DNA of 64,000 bases from CAZPXZ01 sp965221505 (GTDB taxonomy: Bacteria > Pseudomonadota > Alphaproteobacteria > Rhodobacterales > CAZPXZ01). The notes beneath the pieces are model-generated. The model did not search any database, had not been told where the DNA came from, and saw only the letters and a list, made by a program, of their open reading frames with translations. Below are positions 1-8,809 of the stretch, in pieces. Each line of letters begins with the position of its first letter. Position 1 is the stretch's first letter. Where the stretch lies: NCBI GenBank assembly GCA_965221505.1, contig CBDCSI010000002.1, positions 434,001-498,000 of the forward strand, written 5' to 3'. The translations under genes were made by a program, and so were the position numbers.

Positions 1-2342
1 CTTCGTCTCCATGCCCTCCTCCCGGTCAGCGAACCGGGCAAGCGCATGGGCGCAGGCGCCGCCGGTCTCGTCAATGGCCCGCATCCCGCAGGAACGGCGA
101 GAGCGGCTGTCCTGCTACGGCCGAACTCGGCGTCGACGACCGCCACCCGAAGACCCATCCCCGCACCGAACCCGCCAACGCCCGAGCGAGACCTGCGCCT
201 GAGCCGGACCGCAGAAGTCCCGCGCGCAAGAGACGCAATCCATGCTGCGCGATCGCCCCGATCCCCGAGTTTCGTCGCCCCCTCTCGGATTCCGCGCATC
301 GGGTCGAATCTGTCGCGGAAGACGCAGCGCAGGTAGCCTCACGATCCGACTCCTCCGCGCCCTCGCGACAAGAGCTGGCTTCGGCGCCCCGCCTCGTTCC
401 GGAGCCGACTCGCCCAGGGAGCTCGGCGATCATTGCCCTCCTGCACTCTCCGCCCCGCGCGCGCTCGAGGTCTCGCGCTTCGGTCCCCCGGCAGTCGCGC
501 ATCGCCGAGCGGGTCCGGAACCGAAACTCCGACGGCTCGATCACGCTGAAGGTCCAGCGTGAACACGAGTAGCCCGTGCGCCGGCACGGCAGCGGCGCCG
601 GGCAGAATCGCGCCGCCATACCCCGCCGCGCCGCATGGCCGTCGCCGACGACTCCTGACTGCGGCATCGACTGGGAAGAGCCGGTCGGCGTATCGCTCGG
701 CGACGGGTTCCGGCCATTTCGTGCGTTCGGCGGAACGAGCCGGATGTCCACGACGCCCGACGCCTCGTTCCGCCTCGTCTCGCGCGGCTTCGCTCCGATA
801 CGTGCCGGAAGCCCGAAGCGCAGGGAACCGACGGGCCGCCTGGGGGTGGCCGTAATCCGCGCAAGCGAGCGGGCGTCGGCGTCCAAGAGCGGCCTTACGG
901 TTCGAACTCGCGAAATTTCGGAGACCGGCGCTCGAATTTCTCCCCATCCCGCGGGATGTCCAGAATCAGGTCGACGCGCGTCGGCACGCCGGTACGCCCG
1001 GCACGGAAGTGCCGTTCGATTTCCTTTTCCGCACCCGCCTCGGCGTACGGCTTGCCCCTGCAGGTCTCCCGTCGGGGCGATCCCGCCCGTGCCGCCTCGC
1101 CCTCCGAGCCGCAGCGCGTCCCGCAATTCTTCCTCGATCGGTCCGTCGCCGCTCTCTCTCCCGGCTCGCTCGTTCGACCGTACGTCCCCCTACCCCCCTT
1201 CGCGTCGCACCCCACCCGTCCGTGCCGGCCGGTATCCGGTATCGACAGGTCTCCCCACCGGCGTCGGCCGCAATCTCCAACGTCATGGCTTCCCGGCCCC
1301 TCCGACAAGGACGATCGCCCGCTCCGCCGCAAAACCGGCACGACGACCCTGAGCGGAGCGACGTGGCGGGACGTAGCGGTTGCGCACCCGGCGACCTCCT
1401 TGCCCCTCGACAGGGCCGCGCTTCCCGGCTCTGCTCGTGCGTACCGGACCGGATCCCGCGCCCGCCCCGGCAGACGAACCGCTTCCGCGCCGCAACCGCC
1501 CTCCCTCCTCTCTCGCGCCACCTCGAGCGACACGACGCTTACGGCACGCTCTCGCACCAGCCCCGCAAGTCGCGGACCAATCAACCGCCTGCTGCAAACG
1601 CAAAATCCCGAAACCGCGACGCGCAACGCGCCCGGAAGCTCGGGCTTGTCGCACAGGAACGGATGTTTTCGCAAGAACGCCGTCGAGAGCGTCCCCGTCC
1701 CGACGCGTCCCGATCCGGCGACGAACCCCCGAAACCGGCGACAGGAGACGGCCTCTGCGGTTCCGCGGGCGGATGACCCTCGCGAGCGCGACCGACCTCC
1801 GTCGCCGATTCGGCGAACGCATCCTCGAACGGACCGGCATCCGGCCCCTCGAACCGTCGCCCGGGACCGATCCCCGCAAGCGACGCCACGACCCCGCGTC
1901 CGAGGACGGTTGCCGTAGCGCCCCGCTGCACGCCGCATTCCCGTCTCGCGCCTCGACCGGACGCCGGGCAGGCCGCTCGCGCCCCTGACCGTTCGTACGG
2001 GAATTCCTGCTCCGAACTGATACGCGCCGCCGCCGGGCGCCTGCGCTCGACGGCACGGCGGAAGAAACGGCGGCGCGGCGCACCTCGCCGGTCCGCCCGG
2101 ACGCGACGATCGCACGCAAGCGCCGGAACCGCTCCTTCGCCCGAACCACGACTCGAGCGATGCGCAGGGTCCCGAGTCCGCGCTCCCGAGCGCATCCGCC
2201 CCGAGCGTCGGCGGCGCGCATCGCCGCTTCGCCTCGCTCTGGCCGCGCCACATCGCCACGAAACGACTCGTCGCGGTTCCGCGACGCGCCGGGCATGACG
2301 GGGCGGTGATGCGCTTCGCGCAAAACGGAATCGAAGGGATCG
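1..2342. other. Gene-poor stretch, no recognisable gene
   Basis: About 2.3 kb of GC-rich sequence with no reading frame I can relate to a protein family. The open frames on both strands are arginine/proline/serine-rich, lack hydrophobic-core or motif patterns and overlap one another in several frames, as expected for non-coding GC-rich DNA. I saw no ribosome site leading into a convincing frame, no tRNA or rRNA and no insertion-sequence ends. It abuts the 3' end of the tRNA-Ser gene, so it could be the decayed end of an island, but I see no integrase or repeated tRNA 3' end here. Confidence 0.6.
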
Positions 2343-2435
2343 TGGCGGAGTGGGAGGGATTCGAACCCTCGGGGCGGCTCAGCACCGCCCACTCCCTTAG
2401 CAGGGGAGCGCTTTCGACCACTCAGCCACCACTCC
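2343..2435 (-). tRNA. tRNA-Ser (anticodon GCU)
   Basis: On the minus strand the 5' acceptor strand GGAGTGG pairs with CCACTCC near the 3' end, followed by discriminator G and an encoded CCA. The anticodon loop reads CTGCTAA, giving anticodon GCT for AGC/AGU serine codons. The T-arm carries GGTTCGAATCC. A long variable arm of the serine class (around GGGCGGTGCTGAGCCGCCC) accounts for the 93-base length including CCA. Its 3' end faces the gene-poor stretch to the left. Confidence 0.96.
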
Positions 2436-2442
2436 GCCCGAC

Positions 2443-2471
2443 AGTGTACCACCGACTCGACCGAATCGGAA
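2443..2471 (-). promoter_or_regulatory. Candidate promoter of tRNA-Ser
   Basis: Reading the minus strand, a TTCCGA hexamer (2466-2471) and a TACACT hexamer (2443-2448) are 17 bases apart. The -10-like box lies seven bases before the mature 5' end of the tRNA at 2435. Spacing is ideal but the -35 match is weak. Confidence 0.35.
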
Positions 2472-2588
2472 CCGGAACGCCCGGCGAATCGCACCCCATC
2501 CTGCGGATGCGCCGCGCCTGCCGAATGCCCGGACCGGAACCCTCGCAGCGAACGCTCGCGCCGGAATGCGGTCGGCTGCCCCCGGCGC

Positions 2589-3371
2589 CTATCGAAGCGT
2601 CTCGATCGGTCCCTCGACCGCGCCCGCCAGGAACTGCTCCACATGCGGATTGCCGCTCTCGCCGAGCGCCGCGACCGGACCGGTCCACCGGATCCGCCCG
2701 GCATGGAGCATCGCGATCCGGTCCCCGACGATCTCCGCGCTGCGCAGGTCGTGCGTGATGGTGACCGCCGTGGCGCCGATCTCCGACACGAGCCGCCGGA
2801 TGAGTTCGCTCACCACCGTCGCGAGGATCGGATCGAGGCCGGCCGTCGGCTCGTCGAAGAACAGGATCTCGGGCGAGGCGGCGATGGCCCGCGCGAGCGC
2901 GACCCGCTTCCGCATGCCGCCGGAAAGGTCCGACGGCATGAGCTCCCCGGCCGCCGCGTTCAGGTCCACCAGTCGCAGGCATTCCGTCGCCTTTTCGCGC
3001 GCCCGCGCCGCGCTCCATCCCTCGTGCAGGAGCCGGAACGCGACGTTGCGCCAGACCGGCAGGCTGTCGAAGAGCGCCCCGGCCTGAAACAGCACCCCCG
3101 ACCGCCGGCGCAGCGCGGCGATCCCGCGCGAATCGAGCGGACGGCCGTCCACCGAGACGACGCCGGCGTCCGGCGTCTCCAGTCCGAGGACGCAGCGAAG
3201 CGTGACGCTCTTGCCGCAACCCGACGGTCCGATGACCACGAGCGACTCCCCCGCGCGGACGTCGAGATCGACGCCGCGCAGCACCTCGTGCGAGCCGAAC
3301 CGTTTCTCGACCCCTTCGAGCCGGATCTGCGGCACGTCCGCCCCGTCCCGAAGCGCCTGCGCCGTCGTCAT
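2589..3371 (-). CDS. mlaF: Phospholipid-transport ABC ATPase MlaF
   Basis: The 260-residue product is a complete ABC ATPase: Walker A GPSGCGKS at about 48-55, signature LSGGM at 149-153, Walker B ILFFDEP just after residue 168. With the MlaE permease encoded immediately upstream it should power the MlaFEDB inner-membrane complex, which moves phospholipids between the inner and outer membranes. The ATG at 3371 overlaps the mlaE stop (ATGA), so the two are translationally coupled; longer in-frame starts would run into mlaE. The usual partner mlaD is not here but at 22748-23194, a split seen in alphaproteobacteria. Confidence 0.93.
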   Translation of the reverse strand: MTTAQALRDGADVPQIRLEGVEKRFGSHEVLRGVDLDVRAGESLVVIGPSGCGKSVTLRCVLGLETPDAGVVSVDGRPLDSRGIAALRRRSGVLFQAGALFDSLPVWRNVAFRLLHEGWSAARAREKATECLRLVDLNAAAGELMPSDLSGGMRKRVALARAIAASPEILFFDEPTAGLDPILATVVSELIRRLVSEIGATAVTITHDLRSAEIVGDRIAMLHAGRIRWTGPVAALGESGNPHVEQFLAGAVEGPIETLR

Positions 3372-4156
3372 GCGGAGAAGAACAGCTCGGTCAGGACGTA
3401 GTTCGCGGTCAGGATCAGCATGCTCGACGAGATCACCGAATTCGTCGTCGCCCGTCCGACCCCCTGCGCCCCGCCCCGGGAGCGGAAGCCGTTGTAGCAC
3501 CCCATCAGCGCGATCAGGAAGCCGAACGCCACGGCCTTGACCAGCCCCGAAAACACGTCCTCGAAGGTGAGGAAGTCCACCGTCGCCGAAAGATACGCCG
3601 GCGCATGGAACCCCAGCCGTTCCACGCCGACCAGCGTCCCTCCCAGAATGCCGAGCGTGTCCGCGACGCCGATCAGGATCGGCATCGACACCGTCGCGGC
3701 GATCAGCCTGGGCGCGACCAGATACCGGTACGGATCCGTGGACAGCGTGTCGAGCGCGTCGATCTGCTCGGTGACCCGCATGGTGCCGATCTCCGCTGCG
3801 ATGGCTGCGCCGACCCGCCCGGCGACCATCAGCCCGCCGATCACCGGGCCGAGCTCCCGGGTGATCCCGACAGCCACGATCGCCGCGATCGCGCTCTCCG
3901 CGTTGATCCGCGATCCGCCGACATGGATCTGCAGCGCCAGGACCGCCCCGGTGAACAGGGCGGTCAATCCCACCACCGGCAGCGACTGGTAGCCGATCAG
4001 CACGAACTGACGCGCGATCTCGCGACCGTAGAAGGGCGGCGTCAGCGCGGCGGCGACGCCTCGCACCGCAAACAGGAACACCGCGCCGACCGACTGCGCG
4101 ACGCCCAAGGCCGGCCCTCCGAGACCGCGAAGGAGCCGCACCAGCCGGGGCGTCAT
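3368..4156 (-). CDS. mlaE: Phospholipid-transport permease MlaE
   Basis: The 262-residue MlaE/MlaE-like permease has the family's conserved central block (ITRELGPVIGGLMVAGRVGAA at about residues 105-125, followed by EIGTMRVTEQIDAL) and several hydrophobic segments. It is the membrane channel of the Mla lipid transporter, bound on the cytoplasmic face by MlaF encoded next. The ATG at 4156 overlaps the stop of alr (ATGA), giving an alr-mlaE-mlaF coupled operon. Lengthening the frame upstream would enter alr and adds only arginine-rich sequence. Confidence 0.94.
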   Translation of the reverse strand: MTPRLVRLLRGLGGPALGVAQSVGAVFLFAVRGVAAALTPPFYGREIARQFVLIGYQSLPVVGLTALFTGAVLALQIHVGGSRINAESAIAAIVAVGITRELGPVIGGLMVAGRVGAAIAAEIGTMRVTEQIDALDTLSTDPYRYLVAPRLIAATVSMPILIGVADTLGILGGTLVGVERLGFHAPAYLSATVDFLTFEDVFSGLVKAVAFGFLIALMGCYNGFRSRGGAQGVGRATTNSVISSSMLILTANYVLTELFFSA

Positions 4157-5256
4157 CCGGCCTGCCCCCCGTCGACGTAGCGCCGGTCCAGTCGGCGGCC
4201 CCGGAGCGACGTGAGTATCTCGTGGCCGATGGTCCCGGCGGCCTCCGCCGCTTCGTCGATGCCCCTGTGCCGGCCGATCAGCTCCGCCGCATCCCCCTCC
4301 CGCACCTCGGGGAGATCGGTCACGTCCGCCGTCACCAGGTCCATGCTGACGCGCCCGGCGAAGGGCGCCGTCCTGCCGCCGATCCGGACCTCGCCCATGC
4401 CGCCGTCGCGCCCGAGGCTCCTGAGGACGCCGTCGGCGTAGCCGATCGGCAGCGTCGCGATCCGGGAATTGCGGCTCGCGCGCCAGGTGCGGTTGTAGCC
4501 GACCGTCTCGCCGCTCCGCACCTCCTGCACCCGCAACACCGGAACTTCGAGCGTCACGACCGGCAGGGCCTCGCGGAACGGAAGGCCGCCGTAGAGGCCG
4601 ATCCCCGGCCGGACGAGGTCGTAGCGATACCGCTCGCCGAGAAGAATGCCGGCGGTGGCGGCGAGACTGCGGCGCGCATCCGGAAAACGCTCGCCGAGCC
4701 GGCCCAGCGCGGCGTCGAACGCCTCCCGCTGGCGCTCGTTGATCGGGTGTTCCGGCTCGTCCGCCGACCCGAGATGGGACATCAGAAGCGCGACGTCGAG
4801 ATCGCCGGCCGCCGCCGTCACGCAGGCTTCGTCCGATTCGGCCACCCCGAGCCGGTTCATGCCGCTCTCCAGCTGGATGCCGCAGGAAAGCCGCCGCCCC
4901 CGGGACGCTGCGAACCGGGCCGCCTCCCGGATCTGGCCGGGAGACGAGAGCACTGGCCGCACCTCCCGGGCTTCCAGTTCCGCAAACTCGCTCTCGCCCG
5001 CGCCGTTCATCGCGAACACGGACGGGCCAGGCCCGAGGCGCCGGCGAAGGCGACGCCCCTCCTCCGGCGTGGCGACGAAGAACGTCCGCGCACCGGCCGC
5101 CGCCAGCCTCGGCGCAACTTCGTCCGCGCCCAGGCCGTAGGCGTCCGCCTTGACGACCGCCGCGCACTCCGCCGGCCGGGCGAGGCGTGCGAGCGCGCGC
5201 CAATTGGCCGCGATCGCGCCGAGATCGACCTGCAGAAGCGGGCGTGAGAGTCGCAT
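4153..5256 (-). CDS. alr: Alanine racemase
   Basis: The 367-residue product interconverts L- and D-alanine with pyridoxal phosphate to supply D-alanine for peptidoglycan. The PLP lysine lies in VVKADAYGLG (Lys36). The second catalytic base, tyrosine, is in VGYNRTW (Tyr254), and the C-terminal domain keeps GRVSMDL. Length matches the family. The ATG at 5256 starts two bases after the dnaB stop codon and the 3' end overlaps mlaE by four bases, so it is part of the rpsF-to-mlaF minus-strand operon. dnaB next to alr is a common alphaproteobacterial arrangement. Confidence 0.96.
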   Translation of the reverse strand: MRLSRPLLQVDLGAIAANWRALARLARPAECAAVVKADAYGLGADEVAPRLAAAGARTFFVATPEEGRRLRRRLGPGPSVFAMNGAGESEFAELEAREVRPVLSSPGQIREAARFAASRGRRLSCGIQLESGMNRLGVAESDEACVTAAAGDLDVALLMSHLGSADEPEHPINERQREAFDAALGRLGERFPDARRSLAATAGILLGERYRYDLVRPGIGLYGGLPFREALPVVTLEVPVLRVQEVRSGETVGYNRTWRASRNSRIATLPIGYADGVLRSLGRDGGMGEVRIGGRTAPFAGRVSMDLVTADVTDLPEVREGDAAELIGRHRGIDEAAEAAGTIGHEILTSLRGRRLDRRYVDGGQAG

Positions 5257-5258
5257 GG

Positions 5259-6749
5259 TCAGCCGAATTCGCCTGCGCCCGCCGGCGCCAATTCCTCCCG
5301 GTCCAGGTTGGAGAACCGCGTGTACGCCTCGTCGAAACGCACCTCCGCCTGGCCGGTCCTGCCGTTGCGGTTCTTGGCCACGTAGATCATGGCGGTGTTG
5401 TGCGCCCGCTCCTTCTTGTCCATCCAGGCCTGGTAGGCCTCCTTCTCGCTGATGTCGGGCTTCTCCCGCTCGAGATAATAGGACTCCCGGTGGATGAGCA
5501 GCACGATATCCGCATCCTGCTCGATCGAGCCGGATTCCCGCAGGTCCGACAGCTGCGGCACCCTCGACTTGCGCTCCATCAGCGCCCGCGACAGCTGGGC
5601 GAGCGCCACCACCGGCACGTCCAGCTCCTTGGCCAAGGCCTTCAGCCGGCGCGACACCTCCGCGACCTGCTGGACCCGGCCCTCGCGACGCGTCAGGAAG
5701 CTGGAATCGACCAACTGCAGGTAGTCCACGAATATGGCCTCGATCCCCATGGTGCGCCGGAGGCGGCGCGCGCTGGAACAGAGCTGGTCGATGGTCATCG
5801 AGCCCGCGTCGTTGACCAGGAGCGGCAGTTCGCCGAGATCGGCGCATACGTCCGTGAACCGCTCGAGTTCCCGCTGGGAGATCATGCCGCGCTGGATCTG
5901 TTCGGTCCTGATCTCGCTCTCGGTGCTCAGGATTCGGTTGATCAGCTGCAGCCCGGCCATCTCCAGCGAGTAATACGCCACGCTGCGGCGTTCCGACCCG
6001 CCGTTCCCGGACTTCTCGCGCAGGATTCGCTCGGCGACGTTGAAGGCGACGTTGATCGCCAGCGCCGACTTGCCCATCGAGGTCCGGCCGGCGACGATGA
6101 TCAGGTCGGTTTTCTTCAGCCCGCCGATGATCTTGTCCAGATCCACGAGTCCGGTCGAGAGTCCGCTCACGCCGCCCTGGCGGGCCGCGTCCGCGGCTTG
6201 CTGCACCGCCTCGTAGGCCAGTTGCGAGAACGGCTTGAACCCGGTTCCGATCCGTCCCTGTTCGCCGAGGGCGTAGAGACGCTGCTCCGCGTCCCGCACC
6301 TGGTCTTCCGGACTCCGCCCGGACGCCCCGTCGCGCGCCGCGTGGGCGATGTCGCCGGCGACCTCGATCAGCATCCGCCGGATGGCGTGATCGTAGATTT
6401 CCTCGGCGTAGTCGCGCGCGTGCAAGAAACTGATCGCCGCTTCGGGAAGCCGCCGGAGATACTCGGTCCCGCCAACCTCCTCGATCGCCTTGTCGCCCTC
6501 GAAGAGCGTAAGCAGAGTGGTGGCGTTGGCGCCCTGCCCCCGGTCGATCCGCTCCCGGATCCGGGTGAAGATCCGGGCGTGCAGCTGGTCGTAGAAGTGC
6601 TCCGGCCCGAAATTCTCCGGCAACCGCTCGATCATCTCGTTCGAGACGAGCAGCGATCCGAGAAGCGCCTGTTCGGCCTCGACGTTCCAGAGTTCCCTGA
6701 GTTCGGAAGACTGCGAAGACGGGAGCCGGGTGACCGATGCGTTGCTCAT
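5259..6749 (-). CDS. dnaB: Replicative DNA helicase DnaB
   Basis: The 496-residue hexameric helicase unwinds DNA at the replication fork. The N-terminal DnaB domain (about 20-125) contains VEAEQALLGSLL. The RecA-like domain has Walker A GRTSMGKS (221-228), the SLEMAG segment, the Walker B region IFVDYLQL and the C-terminal RESGSIEQDADIVLLIHR motif. An acidic tail follows. A purine-rich AAGGA lies upstream of the ATG. The gene sits between rplI and alr in the usual alphaproteobacterial order. No intein or insertion is seen. Confidence 0.97.
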   Translation of the reverse strand: MSNASVTRLPSSQSSELRELWNVEAEQALLGSLLVSNEMIERLPENFGPEHFYDQLHARIFTRIRERIDRGQGANATTLLTLFEGDKAIEEVGGTEYLRRLPEAAISFLHARDYAEEIYDHAIRRMLIEVAGDIAHAARDGASGRSPEDQVRDAEQRLYALGEQGRIGTGFKPFSQLAYEAVQQAADAARQGGVSGLSTGLVDLDKIIGGLKKTDLIIVAGRTSMGKSALAINVAFNVAERILREKSGNGGSERRSVAYYSLEMAGLQLINRILSTESEIRTEQIQRGMISQRELERFTDVCADLGELPLLVNDAGSMTIDQLCSSARRLRRTMGIEAIFVDYLQLVDSSFLTRREGRVQQVAEVSRRLKALAKELDVPVVALAQLSRALMERKSRVPQLSDLRESGSIEQDADIVLLIHRESYYLEREKPDISEKEAYQAWMDKKERAHNTAMIYVAKNRNGRTGQAEVRFDEAYTRFSNLDREELAPAGAGEFG

Positions 6750-6826
6750 GACCGGTCCTTCGCCTCGATGCCGTCTCCGAACGTCAGGCCCCGACCGCGT
6801 AACCCCGCCGCTCCCGACGGTGCCGT

Positions 6827-7435
6827 TCAGACGTCGCCTTCGGGCGCCTCCGTCCCGTCGGCCTCCTCCGGCTGCGCGCCGTCCGTCTCGTGCGTCTCGT
6901 CCGCCGCGACGTCCTCGTCGTCGAAATCGAGCTCTGCCTGCGCCTCGATCTCCGCCACGGACACGCCCTGCGCCTGCAACTCCGCCTCTTCGGGCGACCG
7001 GGCCACGTTCACCCGTATGCTCGACTCGACCTCCGGGTGCAGCACGACCCGTACCGCATGCACGCCGAGCACCTTGATCGCCCGCTCCAGCGCCAGCTGG
7101 CTGCGTTCGATCTGGACGCCGTCGGCCTGCAGCCCGGCGGCAATGTCGCGGGACGTCACCGAACCGTACAGGTTGCCGGTCTCCGCCGCCTGCCGGATCA
7201 GGATCACGCTGACGTCGGCGAGCCGTTCGCTGACCGCCTCGGCTTCGACCTTCCGCGCCAGGTCCCGGGCTTCGATTTCCGCCCGCTCGCGCTCGAACCG
7301 CTCCAGATTGGCCTTGTTGGCGCGAAGCGCCTTGCCCTGCGGAAGGAGAAAGTTCCGCGCAAAGCCCGGCCGGACGTCGACGACGTCGCCCATCTGACCG
7401 AGTCTCGGAATCCGTTCCAGAAGCACAACCTCCAT
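6827..7435 (-). CDS. rplI: Ribosomal protein bL9 with long acidic tail
   Basis: The 202-residue product begins MEVVLLERIPRLGQMGDVV and continues with the signature VRPGFARNFLLPQGKAL, so it is the large-subunit protein bL9. The family core is about 150 residues. Here an additional tail of roughly 50 residues is strongly acidic (DFDDEDVAADETHETDG and onwards), as in several alphaproteobacterial bL9 proteins. The start was chosen at the family N terminus; the frame stays open further upstream but only through non-homologous sequence. It lies 62 bases after rpsR. Confidence 0.96.
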   Translation of the reverse strand: MEVVLLERIPRLGQMGDVVDVRPGFARNFLLPQGKALRANKANLERFERERAEIEARDLARKVEAEAVSERLADVSVILIRQAAETGNLYGSVTSRDIAAGLQADGVQIERSQLALERAIKVLGVHAVRVVLHPEVESSIRVNVARSPEEAELQAQGVSVAEIEAQAELDFDDEDVAADETHETDGAQPEEADGTEAPEGDV

Positions 7436-7497
7436 CCGCCTATCTCCCGCAAGTTCCTGCAGATTCGGTCCTGACCGCGAACGCGCCGGCAACCCGA

Positions 7498-7731
7498 CTA
7501 CTTGGTCGCATAGGGCAACAGGGCCAGATGGCGGGCCCGTTTGATCGCGTTGGCCAGCTTCCGCTGCTTGTCGGCCGACACCGCCGTGATCCGGCTCGGC
7601 ATGATCTTTCCGCGTTCGGAGACGAACCGCTGCAGCAGGCGGACGTTCTTGTAATCGATGGCCGGCGAGTCCTTGGACGAAAACGGACAGGACTTTCGCC
7701 GCCGCGAGAACGTTCTGCGATAGCCGCTCAT
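7498..7731 (-). CDS. rpsR: Ribosomal protein bS18
   Basis: The 77-residue basic small-subunit protein has the conserved block IDYKNVRLLQRFVSERGKI followed by RITAVSADKQRKLANAIKRAR and ends LALLPYATK, matching bS18 in full. In the 30S platform it forms a heterodimer with bS6, encoded directly upstream. The ATG overlaps the rpsF stop by four bases (ATGA), giving coupled synthesis of the two partners. Confidence 0.97.
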   Translation of the reverse strand: MSGYRRTFSRRRKSCPFSSKDSPAIDYKNVRLLQRFVSERGKIMPSRITAVSADKQRKLANAIKRARHLALLPYATK

Positions 7732-8201
7732 GACGCGCTCCCCTCCTGCTTCTCCGCCGCCGGCGCCTCACGCGCCACCCTCGGCTGACGCGGCTCTCCC
7801 CTGGGCTCTCCACGCGGCTCGCCCCTCGGCGGGGGACCGTCTCCGTCCCGCCGCCGGGGGCGACGCGAATCGCGACTCGACTTGGCGAGCATGACGGCGC
7901 TGGGCCCCTCCTCGTGCTCGTCGACGCCGACCGTCAGCAAACGGATCACGTCCTCGTTGAGCCGCATCTGCCGTTCCATCTCGGCCACGGCCTCTGCCGG
8001 CGCGTCGATGCGGAGATGCGAGTAATGCGCCTTGCGGTTGTTCCGGATCCGGTAGGCGAGGCTCCGAAGACCCCAATATTCAGATTCGACCACCGTGCCG
8101 CCGTGTTCTTTCAGAACCTCGACGAACCGGTCGGTCAGCGCCGACGCTTGCTGGCCGGTGAGATTGTGTCGCGCCAGGAAGGTGCTCTCATAGAGCGGCA
8201 T
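7728..8201 (-). CDS. rpsF: Ribosomal protein bS6
   Basis: The 157-residue product starts MPLYESTFLARHNLT and keeps the bS6 core: GLRSLAYRIRNNRKAHYSHLRIDAP and the MRLNEDVIRLLTV strand. bS6 binds 16S rRNA with bS18 in the 30S platform. Beyond the ~100-residue core is a basic, disordered tail that contains three consecutive GEPR units (a 12-base tandem repeat around 7790-7830) before an alanine/glutamate-rich end. It is the first gene of the rpsF-rpsR-rplI-dnaB-alr-mlaE-mlaF series. Its start faces the accessory insert that separates it from fabD. Confidence 0.95.
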   Translation of the reverse strand: MPLYESTFLARHNLTGQQASALTDRFVEVLKEHGGTVVESEYWGLRSLAYRIRNNRKAHYSHLRIDAPAEAVAEMERQMRLNEDVIRLLTVGVDEHEEGPSAVMLAKSSRDSRRPRRRDGDGPPPRGEPRGEPRGEPRQPRVAREAPAAEKQEGSAS

Positions 8202-8706
8202 GCGCTGCTCCCGTTGTCAGACTGCAGCCGCCCGCCACGGTTACGGGACCTGCCCGGCCGTCGCGGACGCCAAGGTGGTTTCGGACTTCCGAAAGTCGCG
8301 GCAGACTACCGCCAAGCCGCCCGCGGCGCAAGCCGCGCCCGGAGCCCGAAATCGACCGTCTGCGTGACGGACCCGAACCTCGCGGGACGACTTCCGGTGC
8401 GCGTGCGCTCCGCCCGTTCCGACCGGAACGAGAACTCCGATCCGGCACGCGAATCGCGGCGCGAATCGAGCGCAGTGCGGCGCGAACGGGCCGGACCGGG
8501 CCTTCGCGTTCCCGGTCCGGGCGAATCGTACGGCAACGGTGCGAATCGCGGAGACCTGACGCGAATCGACCGCGAAATCCGTGCGGGTCGGCTCGGCGCA
8601 CGGCGCGTACGGCACCGCCGAAGTGCCGACCCGCGGATAGCCGCGATAGACATGATGCAGATCCTCAACACCCCTTTTCGAAGGCGCGGCCGAGGGTTAC
8701 GGTCCG
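8202..8706. other. Non-coding leader region of the rpsF operon
   Basis: No gene is recognisable between rpsF and the Rpn promoter. It must contain the minus-strand promoter and leader of the ribosomal-protein operon. Two structures stand out: a perfect GC-rich inverted repeat at 8491-8520, and five GAATC sites, the GANTC motif of the alphaproteobacterial CcrM methylase, starting at 8451, 8463, 8523, 8543 and 8563, each within GCGAATCG. I could not define a convincing -35/-10 pair for rpsF or prove an S6:S18 autoregulatory leader. Confidence 0.5.
8491..8520. promoter_or_regulatory. Perfect 10-bp inverted repeat in rpsF leader
   Basis: CCGGACCGGG (8491-8500) and CCCGGTCCGG (8511-8520) are exact reverse complements separated by ten bases. 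The all-G/C stem would form a very stable hairpin on either strand. It could be an operator, part of the ribosomal-protein leader RNA or a bidirectional terminator lacking a T-run. Confidence 0.45.
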
Positions 8707-8736
8707 GTTGACAGTCGGCCATTTGCCATCCTGCGA
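8707..8736 (+). promoter_or_regulatory. Candidate promoter of the Rpn nuclease gene
   Basis: A perfect consensus -35 box TTGACA is at 8707-8712. Eighteen bases later is TGCGAT (8731-8736), a weak -10. The box overlaps an in-frame ATG at 8708, which argues that translation starts at the later ATG (8810). Confidence 0.45.
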
Positions 8737-8809
8737 TCGTAGCCGCTACGAATGCCTCCTCGACCCTGGCACGCATCGCTGCCGGGCGCGTTTCGAAGGG
8801 GAAAGCGGG

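Noticed and set aside
895..2421. Long minus-strand open frame of about 500 codons across the left gene-poor region
   Set aside because: It is arginine/serine-rich without domain motifs, crosses the tRNA-Ser gene and overlaps equally open frames on the other strand; typical of GC-rich non-coding DNA.
8202..8300. S6:S18-binding autoregulatory leader RNA ahead of rpsF
   Set aside because: Such leaders are known in many bacteria, but I could not identify the conserved structure from the sequence by eye.
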